DNA of 64,000 nt from Shimia sp047124445 (GTDB lineage Bacteria > Pseudomonadota > Alphaproteobacteria > Rhodobacterales > Rhodobacteraceae): assembly GCF_047124445.1 (NCBI RefSeq), contig NZ_CP138921.1, forward strand, positions 3,906,001 through 3,970,000. Direction: 5' to 3'. Shown here one piece after another: positions 33,752 through 43,147 of this stretch. The notes beneath the pieces were generated by a model, which worked only from the letters and a program-made list of their open reading frames with translations, was not told the origin of the DNA and did not search any database. How positions within the stretch are numbered: the first letter of the stretch is position 1; the number at the start of each line of letters is the position of its first letter. Made by a program: the position numbers and the translations under genes.

Positions 33752-34939
33752 ATGAGCGATTGGAACAAACGCACAAAGCTGGTGCATGGCGGTACACGGC
33801 GCAGCCAATACAAAGAGGTCAGCGAGGCGATTTTCCTGACACAGGGCTTTGTCTACGACAGCGCAGAGCAGGCCGAGGCCCGCTTTATCGAAACCGGTGC
33901 AGATGAATTCATCTATGCGCGCTATGGCAACCCAACGGTGGCGATGTTCGAAGAGCGCATTGCGGCGCTTGAGGGGGCGGAAGATGCCTTTGCCACAGCC
34001 AGCGGCATGGCGGCGGTCAGCGGTGCGTTGACCTCTATGCTGAAGGCGGGCGACCACGTGGTGTCGGCTAAGGCGCTGTTTGGCTCGTGTATCTATGTGT
34101 TGCAGGACATTCTGGGCCGCTATGGCGTGGAAGTGACCTTTGTCGATGGCACGGATTTGGCGGCCTGGAAAGCCGCGATGCGCCCGGACACCAAAGCGGT
34201 GTTCTTTGAAAGCATGTCCAACCCGACGCTGGAGGTGATCAACATCACCGCCGTCGCACAGATCGCTCATGAGGTTGGCGCGACGGTTTTGGTGGACAAC
34301 GTGTTCTCGACACCGGTGTTTTCCAACGCGATTGAACAAGGCGCGGATGTGGTGATCTACTCGGCGACCAAGCATATCGACGGCCAAGGCCGCGCGTTGG
34401 GCGGGGTGGTTCTGGGCACCAAAGACTTCATCCGCGGCACGCTTGAGCCGTACATGAAGCACACGGGTGGCAGCATGAGCCCGTTTAATGCCTGGGTGAT
34501 GCTGAAAGGTCTCGAGACCATTGATCTGCGTGTGCGGGCGCAGGCAGAGAGTGCTTTGGCCATTGCATCAGCTCTGGAAGGCCATCCGGCTTTGGAGCGC
34601 ACCATTTACCCGGGGTTGGAAAGCCACGCGCAGGCAGCTTTGGTGAAGAAACAGCTGGGCGGCAACGGCGGCACGGTTCTGTCTCTGGACATCAAAGGCG
34701 GGCGCGAAGCGGCGTTCAAGTTCCTGAACGCGCTGGAGATTGCGGTGATTTCCAATAACCTCGGTGATGCAAAGTCGATTGCCACGCATCCGGCGACCAC
34801 GACCCACCAGCGCCTGACGGATGAGGTGAAGGCAGACCTTGGCATCACACCTGGCTTGGTGCGGTTCTCCGTTGGGTTGGAAGACACAGATGATCTGATC
34901 AAGGACATCACCCACGCAATTGAGGCCTCACAAGCCTAA
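33752..34939 (+). CDS. metZ: O-succinylhomoserine sulfhydrylase
   Basis: 395-residue Cys/Met-metabolism PLP enzyme that makes homocysteine from O-succinylhomoserine and sulfide. PLP lysine K207 lies in YSATKHIDGQGR; YARYGNPT (55-62) and the SGMAAVSGAL block (84-93) are typical of MetZ rather than cystathionine synthase. The ATG at 33752 follows GGGAGAGATGAC. The SAM-II riboswitch upstream supports a methionine-pathway role. A GC-rich hairpin follows at 34967. Confidence 0.93.
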   Translation: MSDWNKRTKLVHGGTRRSQYKEVSEAIFLTQGFVYDSAEQAEARFIETGADEFIYARYGNPTVAMFEERIAALEGAEDAFATASGMAAVSGALTSMLKAGDHVVSAKALFGSCIYVLQDILGRYGVEVTFVDGTDLAAWKAAMRPDTKAVFFESMSNPTLEVINITAVAQIAHEVGATVLVDNVFSTPVFSNAIEQGADVVIYSATKHIDGQGRALGGVVLGTKDFIRGTLEPYMKHTGGSMSPFNAWVMLKGLETIDLRVRAQAESALAIASALEGHPALERTIYPGLESHAQAALVKKQLGGNGGTVLSLDIKGGREAAFKFLNALEIAVISNNLGDAKSIATHPATTTHQRLTDEVKADLGITPGLVRFSVGLEDTDDLIKDITHAIEASQA

Positions 34940-34966
34940 AGTTGGCAGGAACTCGGGCTAAGATAT

Positions 34967-34997
34967 GGGCGCGCGACGGACAGGTCGGGCGCCCTTT
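34967..34997 (+). terminator. Terminator behind metZ
   Basis: An 11-bp stem with one mismatch (GGGCGCGCGAC against GTCGGGCGCCC) and a 6-nt loop, followed by TTT only. It lies 27 nt behind the metZ stop. Confidence 0.5.
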
Positions 34998-35117
34998 GCG
35001 TCAGTAGCTACGGTGTGAACCAAGGTGTCGTTTTTTGCGTATGGGTTAACGATATTAGCATTTTGTCGGCGGACTGACTAAGTTAGTGAAGCGGCAGCAG
35101 GGAAAAGGCGCTTGGCT

Positions 35118-36218
35118 ATGAATGTTCAAACTTCCAAGACCCAGACTGAATTGACACGGGAAGAGGCAGCGGAGGCGTTGGCGCGTTTGCGGGCCTGGGC
35201 GCAGTCTGCGTCCGTGACCGAGATTGCCGAGCTGGACCCGGCGGTTGCGCGGTTGCTGCCGGATCAGCCACTTGCGAACTACCCTGATTTGTCGCGCCAA
35301 TACCCAGAGGATTTTGAGGCCACGCCGGAATATCGCGCGACATTGCCCGACCTGCAGAACGGTCCGGAGAGCTTGATCAAAGGCGAGAAGCAGCAAATCC
35401 AACACGTGGGGATTTCAAACTTCCGCCTGCCGATCCGCTTTCACACCCGCGACAACGGTGACATTTCGCTGGAGACCAGCGTCACCGGTACGGTCAGCCT
35501 GGAGGCCGACAAGAAGGGCATCAACATGTCCCGGATCATGCGGTCGTTTTACAAGCACGCAGAGAAGACCTTTAGCTTCAGTGTGATGGAAGCGGCCTTG
35601 GCGGATTACATCACCGATCTGGAGAGCTTTGATGCGCGGCTGCAGATGCGGTTTTCCTATCCGATGAAGATTAAGTCGCTGCGGTCTGGTCTTGAAGGCT
35701 ATCAGTATTACGACATTGCGCTGGAGAAGGTGCAGCACGGCGAGACCACGCATAAGATCATGCATTTGGACTATGTGTATTCCTCAACCTGCCCGTGTTC
35801 TTTGGAATTGAGTGAGCATGCGCGGATGTCACGCGGGCAGTTGGCCACGCCCCATTCGCAGCGGTCTGTGGCGCGGATTTCGGTGGAGATTGTAGATCGT
35901 CCACGGGTGTGGTTCGAAGACCTGATTGATCTTGCGCGCGCGGCTGTGCCGACAGAGACGCAGGTTATGGTGAAGCGCGAAGACGAGCAGGCCTTTGCTG
36001 AGTTGAATGCGGCCAATCCGATTTTTGTGGAAGATGCCGCGCGGTTGTTCTGCGAGAAGTTGAAAGCCGACCCGCGCATTGGCGATTTCCGTGTGATTGC
36101 GAGCCATCAGGAAAGCTTGCACAGCCATGATGCTGTATCGGTGCTGACCGATGGGCCCTTGTTCGCCTCAGAAAGCATCGATCCAAAACTGTTCACCACG
36201 CTGTTTCACGTCGGGTAA
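35118..36218 (+). CDS. folE2: GTP cyclohydrolase FolE2 (type IB)
   Basis: 366-residue COG1469 enzyme that converts GTP to dihydroneopterin triphosphate, the first step of folate synthesis. The metal-binding cysteine lies in STCPCS (C225 or C227), with EHARMSRGQ shortly after, both family marks. The N-terminal 75 residues are a helical extension. The ATG at 35118 has AAGG 9 nt upstream; a TTG two codons earlier is less likely. FolE2 often replaces the zinc enzyme FolE; I see no clear Zur site upstream. Later folate genes folB and folP are at 50.7-52.7 kb. Confidence 0.94.
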   Translation: MNVQTSKTQTELTREEAAEALARLRAWAQSASVTEIAELDPAVARLLPDQPLANYPDLSRQYPEDFEATPEYRATLPDLQNGPESLIKGEKQQIQHVGISNFRLPIRFHTRDNGDISLETSVTGTVSLEADKKGINMSRIMRSFYKHAEKTFSFSVMEAALADYITDLESFDARLQMRFSYPMKIKSLRSGLEGYQYYDIALEKVQHGETTHKIMHLDYVYSSTCPCSLELSEHARMSRGQLATPHSQRSVARISVEIVDRPRVWFEDLIDLARAAVPTETQVMVKREDEQAFAELNAANPIFVEDAARLFCEKLKADPRIGDFRVIASHQESLHSHDAVSVLTDGPLFASESIDPKLFTTLFHVG

Positions 36219-36309
36219 CTTGGCGGCGCGGTTGGATCGCGTTGCGTCGTTTGCAAGATAGAACAGGGGCTTACGCACTGCCGGTTGTTCGGAGAGAGAT
36301 GGAACGCGC

Positions 36310-37794
36310 TTGACAGCGGCTGGCGCAAACGCCAACCCTGCGGCCATGCTGGACTTACGACCCGTTGGATATGTGATCGGCCTTTTGGTGGCGATGTTGG
36401 GCGTGGCGATGCTGCTGCCCATGCTTGTGGACCTGTTGGACGGCACGGCACATTGGGAAGCCTTCTTTGTGAGCGCCGTTGTCACTTGCCTTGCCGGCGG
36501 CATGGTTGCCTTGTCCTGTCACAACGGACGCGGTGATGGGTTGTCGTTGCAGCAGACCTTCTTGCTCACCACCGGTGTTTGGCTGGCGCTGCCAATGTTT
36601 GGCGCTTTGCCCTTCATGTTGGGCGCGACCGAGGCGCGGGTGGTCGATGCGTTTTTTGAAGCGATGAGTGGATTGACGACCACAGGGTCAACGGTGTTTT
36701 CGGGGCTGGATGAGTTGCCGCGTGGGATGCTGTTGTGGCGTGGATTGCTACAATGGCTGGGCGGCATTGGTATCATTGTTGTGGCGATGGTATTTCTGCC
36801 AGAATTGCGCGTTGGGGGGATGCAAATCTTCCGCAGCGAGGGTTTTGACACCTTTGGGAAAATCCTGCCGCGGGCCACGGAAATCAGTAGCCGTATTTCG
36901 GTGATTTACATCACACTGACAGTGGCTTGTGCATTGGCTTATGTCATCACCGGCATGAACCCGTTTGATGCGGTTGTGCATGCGATGACCACCATCGCCA
37001 CAGGCGGTTTTGCCAACTACGATTCTTCGTTTGGGGCATTTTCTGTTGGCACAGAATACGTCGCGGTCGTGTTCATGTTGCTGGCAGCCTTGCCGTTTGT
37101 GCGCTTTGTGCAGCTCACCGCAGGCAGTGCGCAGCCTTTGCTGCAGGACTCGCAGATTCGGGCATTCTTTCTGACCGTGGCTGTGATCGTGATCATGCTC
37201 ACCAGCTGGCAGGTTTTGAGCAATGGTTTGGGCAGTGAGGCGGGTTTTCGCAAAGTGCTGTTCAACACGACCTCTATTGTGACCGGCACCGGCTATGCCA
37301 GCGCGGACTATATGCAGTGGGGTGGGTTTCCTGTCTCAGTGCTGTTCTTTGCCGGTCTGATCGGCGGCTGCGCGGGGTCGACGGCCTGTTCCATCAAGGT
37401 CTTCCGGTATCAGCTGTTGTTTGCCACGATCAAAACCCAGATCCGCAAAATTCAGCACCCCAGCGGCGTGTTCACGCCAAGTTTCCAGGGGCGCAAGATT
37501 GACGACGACGTGCTGAGCTCTGTGATGAGCTTCTTTGTGTTCTTCACGGTGACCTTGGGTGGCTTGGCCGTTCTCTTGGGCATGACTGGGCTTGATTTTA
37601 CCACGGCTTTGTCCGGCTCGGCGGCGGCATTGGCCAATATTGGTCCCGGATTGGGTGACATTATTGGCCCGGCCGGGAACTTTGCGACACTGAATGATGC
37701 GGCCAAATGGCTGTTGGCTGCGGGCATGTTGATTGGCCGGCTGGAGCTCTTGGCGGTCTACGTACTCTTTACGGTTCAATTCTGGAGGGCCTGA
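36310..37794 (+). CDS. trkH: Potassium uptake protein, TrkH family
   Basis: 494 residues in an inner-membrane K+ transporter with four pore repeats. The filter-type loops are visible as TTTGSTVFSG (repeat 1), TTIATGGFANYD (repeat 2), TSIVTGTGYASADY (repeat 3) and ANIGPGLGDI (repeat 4). It needs the cytoplasmic NAD-binding partner TrkA, which is not nearby. The reading frame begins with a TTG at 36310; an ATG 12 codons later lacks a ribosome-binding site. Its TGA overlaps the ATG of the next gene by one base. Confidence 0.92.
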   Translation: MTAAGANANPAAMLDLRPVGYVIGLLVAMLGVAMLLPMLVDLLDGTAHWEAFFVSAVVTCLAGGMVALSCHNGRGDGLSLQQTFLLTTGVWLALPMFGALPFMLGATEARVVDAFFEAMSGLTTTGSTVFSGLDELPRGMLLWRGLLQWLGGIGIIVVAMVFLPELRVGGMQIFRSEGFDTFGKILPRATEISSRISVIYITLTVACALAYVITGMNPFDAVVHAMTTIATGGFANYDSSFGAFSVGTEYVAVVFMLLAALPFVRFVQLTAGSAQPLLQDSQIRAFFLTVAVIVIMLTSWQVLSNGLGSEAGFRKVLFNTTSIVTGTGYASADYMQWGGFPVSVLFFAGLIGGCAGSTACSIKVFRYQLLFATIKTQIRKIQHPSGVFTPSFQGRKIDDDVLSSVMSFFVFFTVTLGGLAVLLGMTGLDFTTALSGSAAALANIGPGLGDIIGPAGNFATLNDAAKWLLAAGMLIGRLELLAVYVLFTVQFWRA

Positions 37795-39446
37795 TGGCGG
37801 CAATGGATCAGGAGATGCGTCCTTTGGGGGCGCAGATTTCGCACATGCTGAAAGCACGTGGTGTGGACGTCATTTTTGGCATTCCCGGCGTGCACAATGT
37901 AGAGATGTATCGCGGCATTGAAGAAGCCGGGATCACACATGTTTTGGCGCGTCATGAACAAGGCGCTGGCTTTATGGCCGATGGCTATGCACGGGCCAGC
38001 GGCAAGCCCGGCGTGGCCTATGTGATCACCGGGCCGGGGGTGTGCAATATTCTGACGCCGTTGGGGCAGGCCTATTCTGACAGTGTGTCGGTGCTGACCC
38101 TGTCGAGTTGTCTCGATGAGCATGTCGGGCATCGCGGCCAGTTGCACCAGATGCGCGATCAGCGCGGCGCGGCGGCGACAGTGTGTGATTGGTCCGAAGA
38201 GGCGCGCACACCGCGGGCGGCCTATGATTTGATTGACCGTGCGTTGGTGGAGTTTGAGACACAACGACCACGCCCCAAACACATCCAAGTGCCGATTGCT
38301 CTGTTGGGCGCAATGGCGCCTGACGCGCCAGCAGCTCAACCGGGCGCGATGGAGAGCCAAACGGGCTTTGCGGCTGGGGATATGCGGGGTGTGGCGCAGG
38401 ATTTGCTCCAAGCCAAAAAGCCGTTGTTCATTTTGGGGGGCGGATTGGCGGCCTCCGGTGGAGCTGCGGCTTTGCATATGCGCCTGCTGCTCAAGGAGAC
38501 CGGCGCGGCGGCCTTTATGACCTATGCGGGGGCTGGCCTGTTGGCGCCAGATGAGGCGATGAGCTTTGGCACCTATCTTGGTCGCGCAGAGAGCAAACGC
38601 ATCATCGGCGACAGCGATCTTGTGATCGCTATTGGCACCGAGTTGAGCGAATGCGATTTGTGGCGTGATGAGCTTGGTCATACCGGGCGGCTTGTGCGCG
38701 TGGATATCGACCCCGAAGTGCTGGCGGATCGGCACCGTGCGGACACAACGGTCCAGGCAGATGCCTTTTCGTTTGTTATGAAGCTGCGGGCAGATTTTTC
38801 CTTTTTGCTCTCAATGAATGACGCGTTGCCGGATGAGGCGGTGCCGCCAAAATGGAAGGCGGTAGAGATTGTCGCGGCAAAGAAACGCTTCCGCGCCGAA
38901 ACCGATGCAGAACGCCCTGGCATTGCCGAGATCTGTGACGTGTTGTCAGAGGTCATGCCAGAGGACGCGATGATCTATTCGGACATGACGCAGTTTGCCT
39001 ATGTCGCCAAAGAGGTCTGGGAGATGGCGCGGCCGGGGTATTGGCACCACCCAAGTGGATTTGGCACGTTGGGATACGCGTTGCCGGCGTCGATTGGCGG
39101 CGCGATGGCGCGGCGTGGAAAGCCGACAGTCTGCATCGCGGGGGACTACGGCTTCCAATATACCGTGCAGGAACTCGGCGCGGCGGTGGAGATGCAGCTG
39201 CCGATCCCGATTTTGTTGTGGGACAACCATAAGCTCAAAGAAATTGAAGACAGTATGGTGGAAAGTCAAATTGCGCCCAATGCGGTGGTCGCCATGAACC
39301 CGGATTTCTGCAAGCTGGCGGAGAGCTATGGCTGTTTGGCGACAGAGCCGAAAACGACTGCGGAGTTGCAGGCGGCATTGATGCGGGCCTTTGACGCAGA
39401 TCGACCGACGTTGATCCGGATGACAGCAGCGCTGTCGACCTCCTGA
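37794..39446 (+). CDS. ThDP-dependent enzyme, acetolactate synthase/AruI-like
   Basis: 550 residues with the three-domain fold of acetolactate synthase-type enzymes. The catalytic glutamate is E55 in ARHEQGAGFMADGYA. The diphosphate/metal motif begins GDYGFQYTVQELG and ends near LLWDN. The sequence is closest in feel to 5-guanidino-2-oxopentanoate decarboxylase (AruI, arginine transaminase pathway). No ilvH-type regulatory subunit and no aruH follow, so the substrate is uncertain. GGAGG sits 5 nt before the ATG, which overlaps the trkH stop (TGATG). A strong terminator follows. Confidence 0.82.
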   Translation: MAAMDQEMRPLGAQISHMLKARGVDVIFGIPGVHNVEMYRGIEEAGITHVLARHEQGAGFMADGYARASGKPGVAYVITGPGVCNILTPLGQAYSDSVSVLTLSSCLDEHVGHRGQLHQMRDQRGAAATVCDWSEEARTPRAAYDLIDRALVEFETQRPRPKHIQVPIALLGAMAPDAPAAQPGAMESQTGFAAGDMRGVAQDLLQAKKPLFILGGGLAASGGAAALHMRLLLKETGAAAFMTYAGAGLLAPDEAMSFGTYLGRAESKRIIGDSDLVIAIGTELSECDLWRDELGHTGRLVRVDIDPEVLADRHRADTTVQADAFSFVMKLRADFSFLLSMNDALPDEAVPPKWKAVEIVAAKKRFRAETDAERPGIAEICDVLSEVMPEDAMIYSDMTQFAYVAKEVWEMARPGYWHHPSGFGTLGYALPASIGGAMARRGKPTVCIAGDYGFQYTVQELGAAVEMQLPIPILLWDNHKLKEIEDSMVESQIAPNAVVAMNPDFCKLAESYGCLATEPKTTAELQAALMRAFDADRPTLIRMTAALSTS

Positions 39447-39465
39447 AAAAATGTTCTTCAAATGA

Positions 39466-39503
39466 AAAGGGCAGCTCCCAAAAGAGCCGCCCTTTGTTTT
39501 TTG
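39466..39503. terminator. Terminator between convergent genes
   Basis: AAAGGGCAGCTC (39467-39478) pairs with GAGCCGCCCTTT (39485-39496), followed by GTTTTTT on the plus strand. On the minus strand the tail is weaker (TCATTT). It ends the ThDP-enzyme transcript and may also serve the opposite gene at 39520. Confidence 0.85.
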
Positions 39504-39519
39504 TGGTGGTGGGAGTTGC

Positions 39520-41301
39520 TTACCAGCAGCTCACCAAAACCGTCATGTCGCTGGCCTGTTTGGTCAGGTCTTCCGGGGCCATGGATGCGCCGTTGGAGGA
39601 CAGGTCGGCTTGGATGCCTTCCTGCGCCAGCAGGGTGCGGATGGCGTCGCTGTTGACCGCGAAGTTCACTTCTTCCGGCAGTTGCTGCGCGGATTGCGCG
39701 TCGCGCGGCAGCAGCATGCCAAAGACGGAGCCGCCTGCGTCAAAAACAGGGCCACCCCAATCGCCAGGCTGCACGTTCAGCGCCAGACGGGTGAGCTCCT
39801 GCTCGCCGCGCAGGCCTTTAACGTCCGCCAATTGGCCAAAGGTCAGCGTTGGTGCGCCAAGGGCCCCTTCGTAGGAATAGCCTGCAACGGCGACTTCGGA
39901 TTGAATGCGCGGCGCGCCTTCCCGTAGGGTGGCAACGTCAATTGGCGCCAGCGAGGAAGTTGGGCTCAGGATTGCGATGCCAAGCGCTTCGTCGATCACG
40001 GACACCTGCGCGTCATAGTCTTCTTCGATGGTGACTTTGGTGCAGTTCTGGACCGCCTCAGCAGTGGTCACCACGTGGCCTTTGCGGTCGATGAAGAAGC
40101 CAGAGCGAGACTGTTTTGGTTTGCGTACCTGCAGGCCGGAAATCAGGTCGATGTCCTGTGCGGTGTCGTCGCCTGCGGCAGGGTCCAGCACGCCGCCGAT
40201 GCGTGTGAAGCTGGCCTGCATTTCGCCGAGAATGCGGGTGCGGCGCTCTTCGTCACCGGCGGGCCACACCAGGGTGAAGCCCTTGATTTGGCCTTCTTTC
40301 AGGGTGACTTCCGTGTGGCTGACGATGTTTGCGTTTTGACCCGTCAGTACAAAGCTGGTTTTTTTGCGCTCACGCTGGCCGTCCAGTGGGACGATTTCCA
40401 GTGTTTGCATAATGTCATAGAGACCAAAGAGGGTGTTCTGGTCGCCTTCCTGGCTGATCAGCAGGACTTGCGCCGGAATGTCGCCGGAGGCCTGATACCG
40501 CACGAAAGGATACTCGGAGGCGGCTTTTGCTACCGCGCCCATGGGCACAATCATCTCGATGCCTGCGTCCAGATCGCTGACCAACTGCAGGTTCATGCCT
40601 TCCAGTACGGCGAAGTATTGGCGGCGCAGGGTGTCGCGCTGCAGGGTGGTCATCACGCCGGTGACGTCAAACCCGTTGTCGGCCTGCCAGTTGGACATGG
40701 ACGCACGGGTGCCGCGGCCAAAGGAGCCGTCGATGGCAGAGTTGTAGTACCCCGCCCATTGCAGCCATTCCTGCAGAGTTTTCTTTTCGTCGCGGGTCAG
40801 AGCGGCCTCACTGGCGCGGGCTTCGCGGACGGTTTCATCAGTTTGTTGCGGCACCGGAACCACTTCGGGCTCCACTGGCGTTTCCACAATCACAACCTGG
40901 GTGTCCTGCTGTGCGGTTTGGGCTGGCTGCTGACCGGCAAGGGCGGCTTGCGGGTTTGCCAGTTGGTTGGCGCCCACCGGCCAGAACTGGCTGCGGTATT
41001 CGCGGGCGGTTGCCAGATAGGCGTCCACGGGAATCACGCCTTCAGAGCGGTAAACGCGCAACACGTTCTCCGCGTCTTCGCGGCGGTAGGGACCGACCGC
41101 AATGGCGTACCAGCCGCCACCAAGGGTGAAGCCGTTCACATCGTCCATACGCTGGGCGTAGGCGCGGATGTTTTCGCTGGCTTGCGTCAAGCTGGGTTGG
41201 GCTTCGAGCTGAACCCAAACGATGTCATCTGAGGATTGGGCAGTGGCGGAGGTGACACTGAAAAGCAGTGCCACAAAAAGCGACAGAATAGTGCGCAGCA
41301 T
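39520..41301 (-). CDS. Secreted protein: peptidoglycan-binding domain plus inactive trypsin-like domain
   Basis: 593 residues. A signal peptide (about 1-21, ends SATAQ) precedes a SPOR-like segment (about 26-100), a Gln/Pro/Val-rich linker, a peptidoglycan-binding domain (about 165-230, LQEWLQWAGYYNSAIDGSFGRGTRASM) and an S1/HtrA-like fold (about 390-580). The three catalytic positions read GHVVTTAEAV (H to E), DEALGIAIL (D to G) and QPGDWGGPVF (S to W), so proteolysis looks lost. It is probably a periplasmic binding or scaffold protein. The ATG at 41301 begins the signal peptide. Divergent from glyQ. Confidence 0.78.
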   Translation of the reverse strand: MLRTILSLFVALLFSVTSATAQSSDDIVWVQLEAQPSLTQASENIRAYAQRMDDVNGFTLGGGWYAIAVGPYRREDAENVLRVYRSEGVIPVDAYLATAREYRSQFWPVGANQLANPQAALAGQQPAQTAQQDTQVVIVETPVEPEVVPVPQQTDETVREARASEAALTRDEKKTLQEWLQWAGYYNSAIDGSFGRGTRASMSNWQADNGFDVTGVMTTLQRDTLRRQYFAVLEGMNLQLVSDLDAGIEMIVPMGAVAKAASEYPFVRYQASGDIPAQVLLISQEGDQNTLFGLYDIMQTLEIVPLDGQRERKKTSFVLTGQNANIVSHTEVTLKEGQIKGFTLVWPAGDEERRTRILGEMQASFTRIGGVLDPAAGDDTAQDIDLISGLQVRKPKQSRSGFFIDRKGHVVTTAEAVQNCTKVTIEEDYDAQVSVIDEALGIAILSPTSSLAPIDVATLREGAPRIQSEVAVAGYSYEGALGAPTLTFGQLADVKGLRGEQELTRLALNVQPGDWGGPVFDAGGSVFGMLLPRDAQSAQQLPEEVNFAVNSDAIRTLLAQEGIQADLSSNGASMAPEDLTKQASDMTVLVSCW

Positions 41302-41466
41302 GTTGGTGGTAGTCCCTGAAACGCGTGACAATTGTTAATTAGAGGCTCTTTTATCAGGTTCGGCGCGGCTTGCACTCATAATTTGGTGAGCTTGGGCCGT
41401 GGCGTGATGTTGACCCCGTGCAAGCTTGCGCATAAGCAAGACCCGCGTTTGGAAAGGGCTTTCACC

Positions 41467-42396
41467 ATGGCACATAGCGACAGCAAACCGCGTAGCTTCC
41501 AAGAGATCATTTTGCGGCTCCAGAATTACTGGGCCGAAAAAGGCTGTGCCGTGTTGCAGCCCTATGACATGGAAGTGGGCGCAGGCACCTTTCACCCGGC
41601 GACCACGTTGCGCTCTTTGGGCAGCAAAGCCTGGGCTGCGGCCTATGTGCAACCGTCACGTCGTCCGACCGATGGGCGTTATGGTGAGAACCCGAACCGT
41701 TTGCAGCACTACTACCAGTATCAGGTGTTGATCAAGCCAAGCCCACCCAACTTGCAGGAGCTTTACCTCGGTTCTTTGGAAGCGATTGGCATCGACATGG
41801 AGATGCACGACATTCGCTTTGTTGAGGATGACTGGGAAAGCCCGACACTGGGCGCATGGGGTCTTGGTTGGGAAGTGTGGTGTGATGGCATGGAAGTCAG
41901 CCAGTTTACCTATTTCCAGCAGGTTGGCGGCCACGACTGTCATCCGGTCTCCGGCGAGCTGACCTACGGTCTCGAGCGATTGGCGATGTACGTGCTGGGC
42001 GTCGATCACGTGATGGACATGCCGTACAACGATCCGCAGACCGAGATTGCCCTGACCTATGGTGATGTGTTCAAGCAAACCGAGCAGGAATACAGCCGCT
42101 GGAACTTTGATGTGGCCAACACCGATGTGCTGCTCAAACAGTTCGAAGAGGCCGAGGCGGAGTGCGAGAAAATTCTCGCGCAGGAGCACGTCGACCCGAA
42201 GACAGGCAAGCGCATTATCATGGCGCATCCGGCCTATGACCAGTGCATCAAGGCGTCTCATCTTTTTAACTTGCTGGATGCGCGTGGTGTGATCTCCGTG
42301 ACCGAACGGCAGGCTTACATTGGCCGCGTGCGCGCACTGGCGAAACAGTGCGCAGATGCGTTTGTTCAAACAGAGGCCGGTGGCTACGCGGCGTGA
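41467..42396 (+). CDS. glyQ: Glycyl-tRNA synthetase alpha subunit
   Basis: 309-residue class II catalytic subunit of the tetrameric bacterial glycyl-tRNA synthetase. The start FQEIILRLQNYWAEKGCAVLQPYDMEVGAGTFHPAT and the blocks RYGENPNRLQHYYQ and QVGGHDCHPVSGELTYGLERLA are diagnostic. AAAGGG lies 8 nt before the ATG. It is separated from glyS by about 2.5 kb that contains marC on the other strand, a small membrane protein and gltS. Confidence 0.97.
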   Translation: MAHSDSKPRSFQEIILRLQNYWAEKGCAVLQPYDMEVGAGTFHPATTLRSLGSKAWAAAYVQPSRRPTDGRYGENPNRLQHYYQYQVLIKPSPPNLQELYLGSLEAIGIDMEMHDIRFVEDDWESPTLGAWGLGWEVWCDGMEVSQFTYFQQVGGHDCHPVSGELTYGLERLAMYVLGVDHVMDMPYNDPQTEIALTYGDVFKQTEQEYSRWNFDVANTDVLLKQFEEAEAECEKILAQEHVDPKTGKRIIMAHPAYDQCIKASHLFNLLDARGVISVTERQAYIGRVRALAKQCADAFVQTEAGGYAA

Positions 42397-42401
42397 GCCA
42401 T

Positions 42402-43040
42402 TTAAGCCAGACCGGGCAACAAGACTTTTGCGCCGTCGGCCACCATGCCGACGGCGATTGCTATCAGGACCATGCCCATCAAGCGGGTCATAATGGTGCG
42501 GGCGGTGTTACTGAGATAACGGCCGATGTTGCCCGCGAAGTAGAACACCGCGGCGATCATCAACAAGACCAGCACAACGCAGCCGGCGTAGATGCCCCAG
42601 TCGGAAGGCTGTTGCACCTGTTGGGCGTAGAGGATCAGGGTCGTGATTGTGCCCGGCCCCACCAGCATCGGGAAGGTCATGGGGTAGAACGCAATGTTGT
42701 CCGCGTCCGAGTCGTGCATGACCTCGCGCTCCCGTTCAGTGCCGTGGTGGGCCGTGCTGCGCCGACCATTGAGCATCGTAAAGCCGATTTGCACCAACAC
42801 CATGCCGCCTGCGACGCGGAAGGCATCGACCGAGACGCCAAAGAATTCGAGGATCGCGGTGCCGGAAATTGCGATGATCACGCAGGACACAGCGGTATAG
42901 GTGAGAATCTTGGTGGCGGCGCGGCGTTGTTCGGCTTGATGCAGGTCTTCGGTCAGGCCCAGGAACACTGGCAGGTTGATAAAAGGGTTCATAACGGCGA
43001 ACAAAGCGCCAAACATGGCGATGGCGAAGCTTTCGGACAT
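42402..43040 (-). CDS. MarC-family integral membrane protein
   Basis: 212 residues with six membrane helices, UPF0056/MarC family. The signatures NPFINLPVFLGLT (near the start) and MTFPMLVGPGTITTLI (about 121-136) are typical. Its role is unknown; the old link to multiple antibiotic resistance is not supported for E. coli MarC. The ATG at 43040 with AAGGGG 5 nt upstream is preferred over a GTG two codons earlier. Convergent with glyQ, 5 nt between stops. Confidence 0.88.
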   Translation of the reverse strand: MSESFAIAMFGALFAVMNPFINLPVFLGLTEDLHQAEQRRAATKILTYTAVSCVIIAISGTAILEFFGVSVDAFRVAGGMVLVQIGFTMLNGRRSTAHHGTEREREVMHDSDADNIAFYPMTFPMLVGPGTITTLILYAQQVQQPSDWGIYAGCVVLVLLMIAAVFYFAGNIGRYLSNTARTIMTRLMGMVLIAIAVGMVADGAKVLLPGLA

Positions 43041-43147
43041 TTCCACCCCTTTGAAGGCCTGAAGAAATCACTTAAATCAGCGCCAACTGTGCCGTGGTCT
43101 CGTACAACGCGCAATAGAAACAATACCCGTTGAGGGAAGGTAGAAGC

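Noticed and set aside
36299..36313. Five-codon upstream ORF overlapping the trkH TTG start
   Set aside because: ATG directly touches its only purine-rich stretch, so there is no usable ribosome-binding spacing; likely chance.
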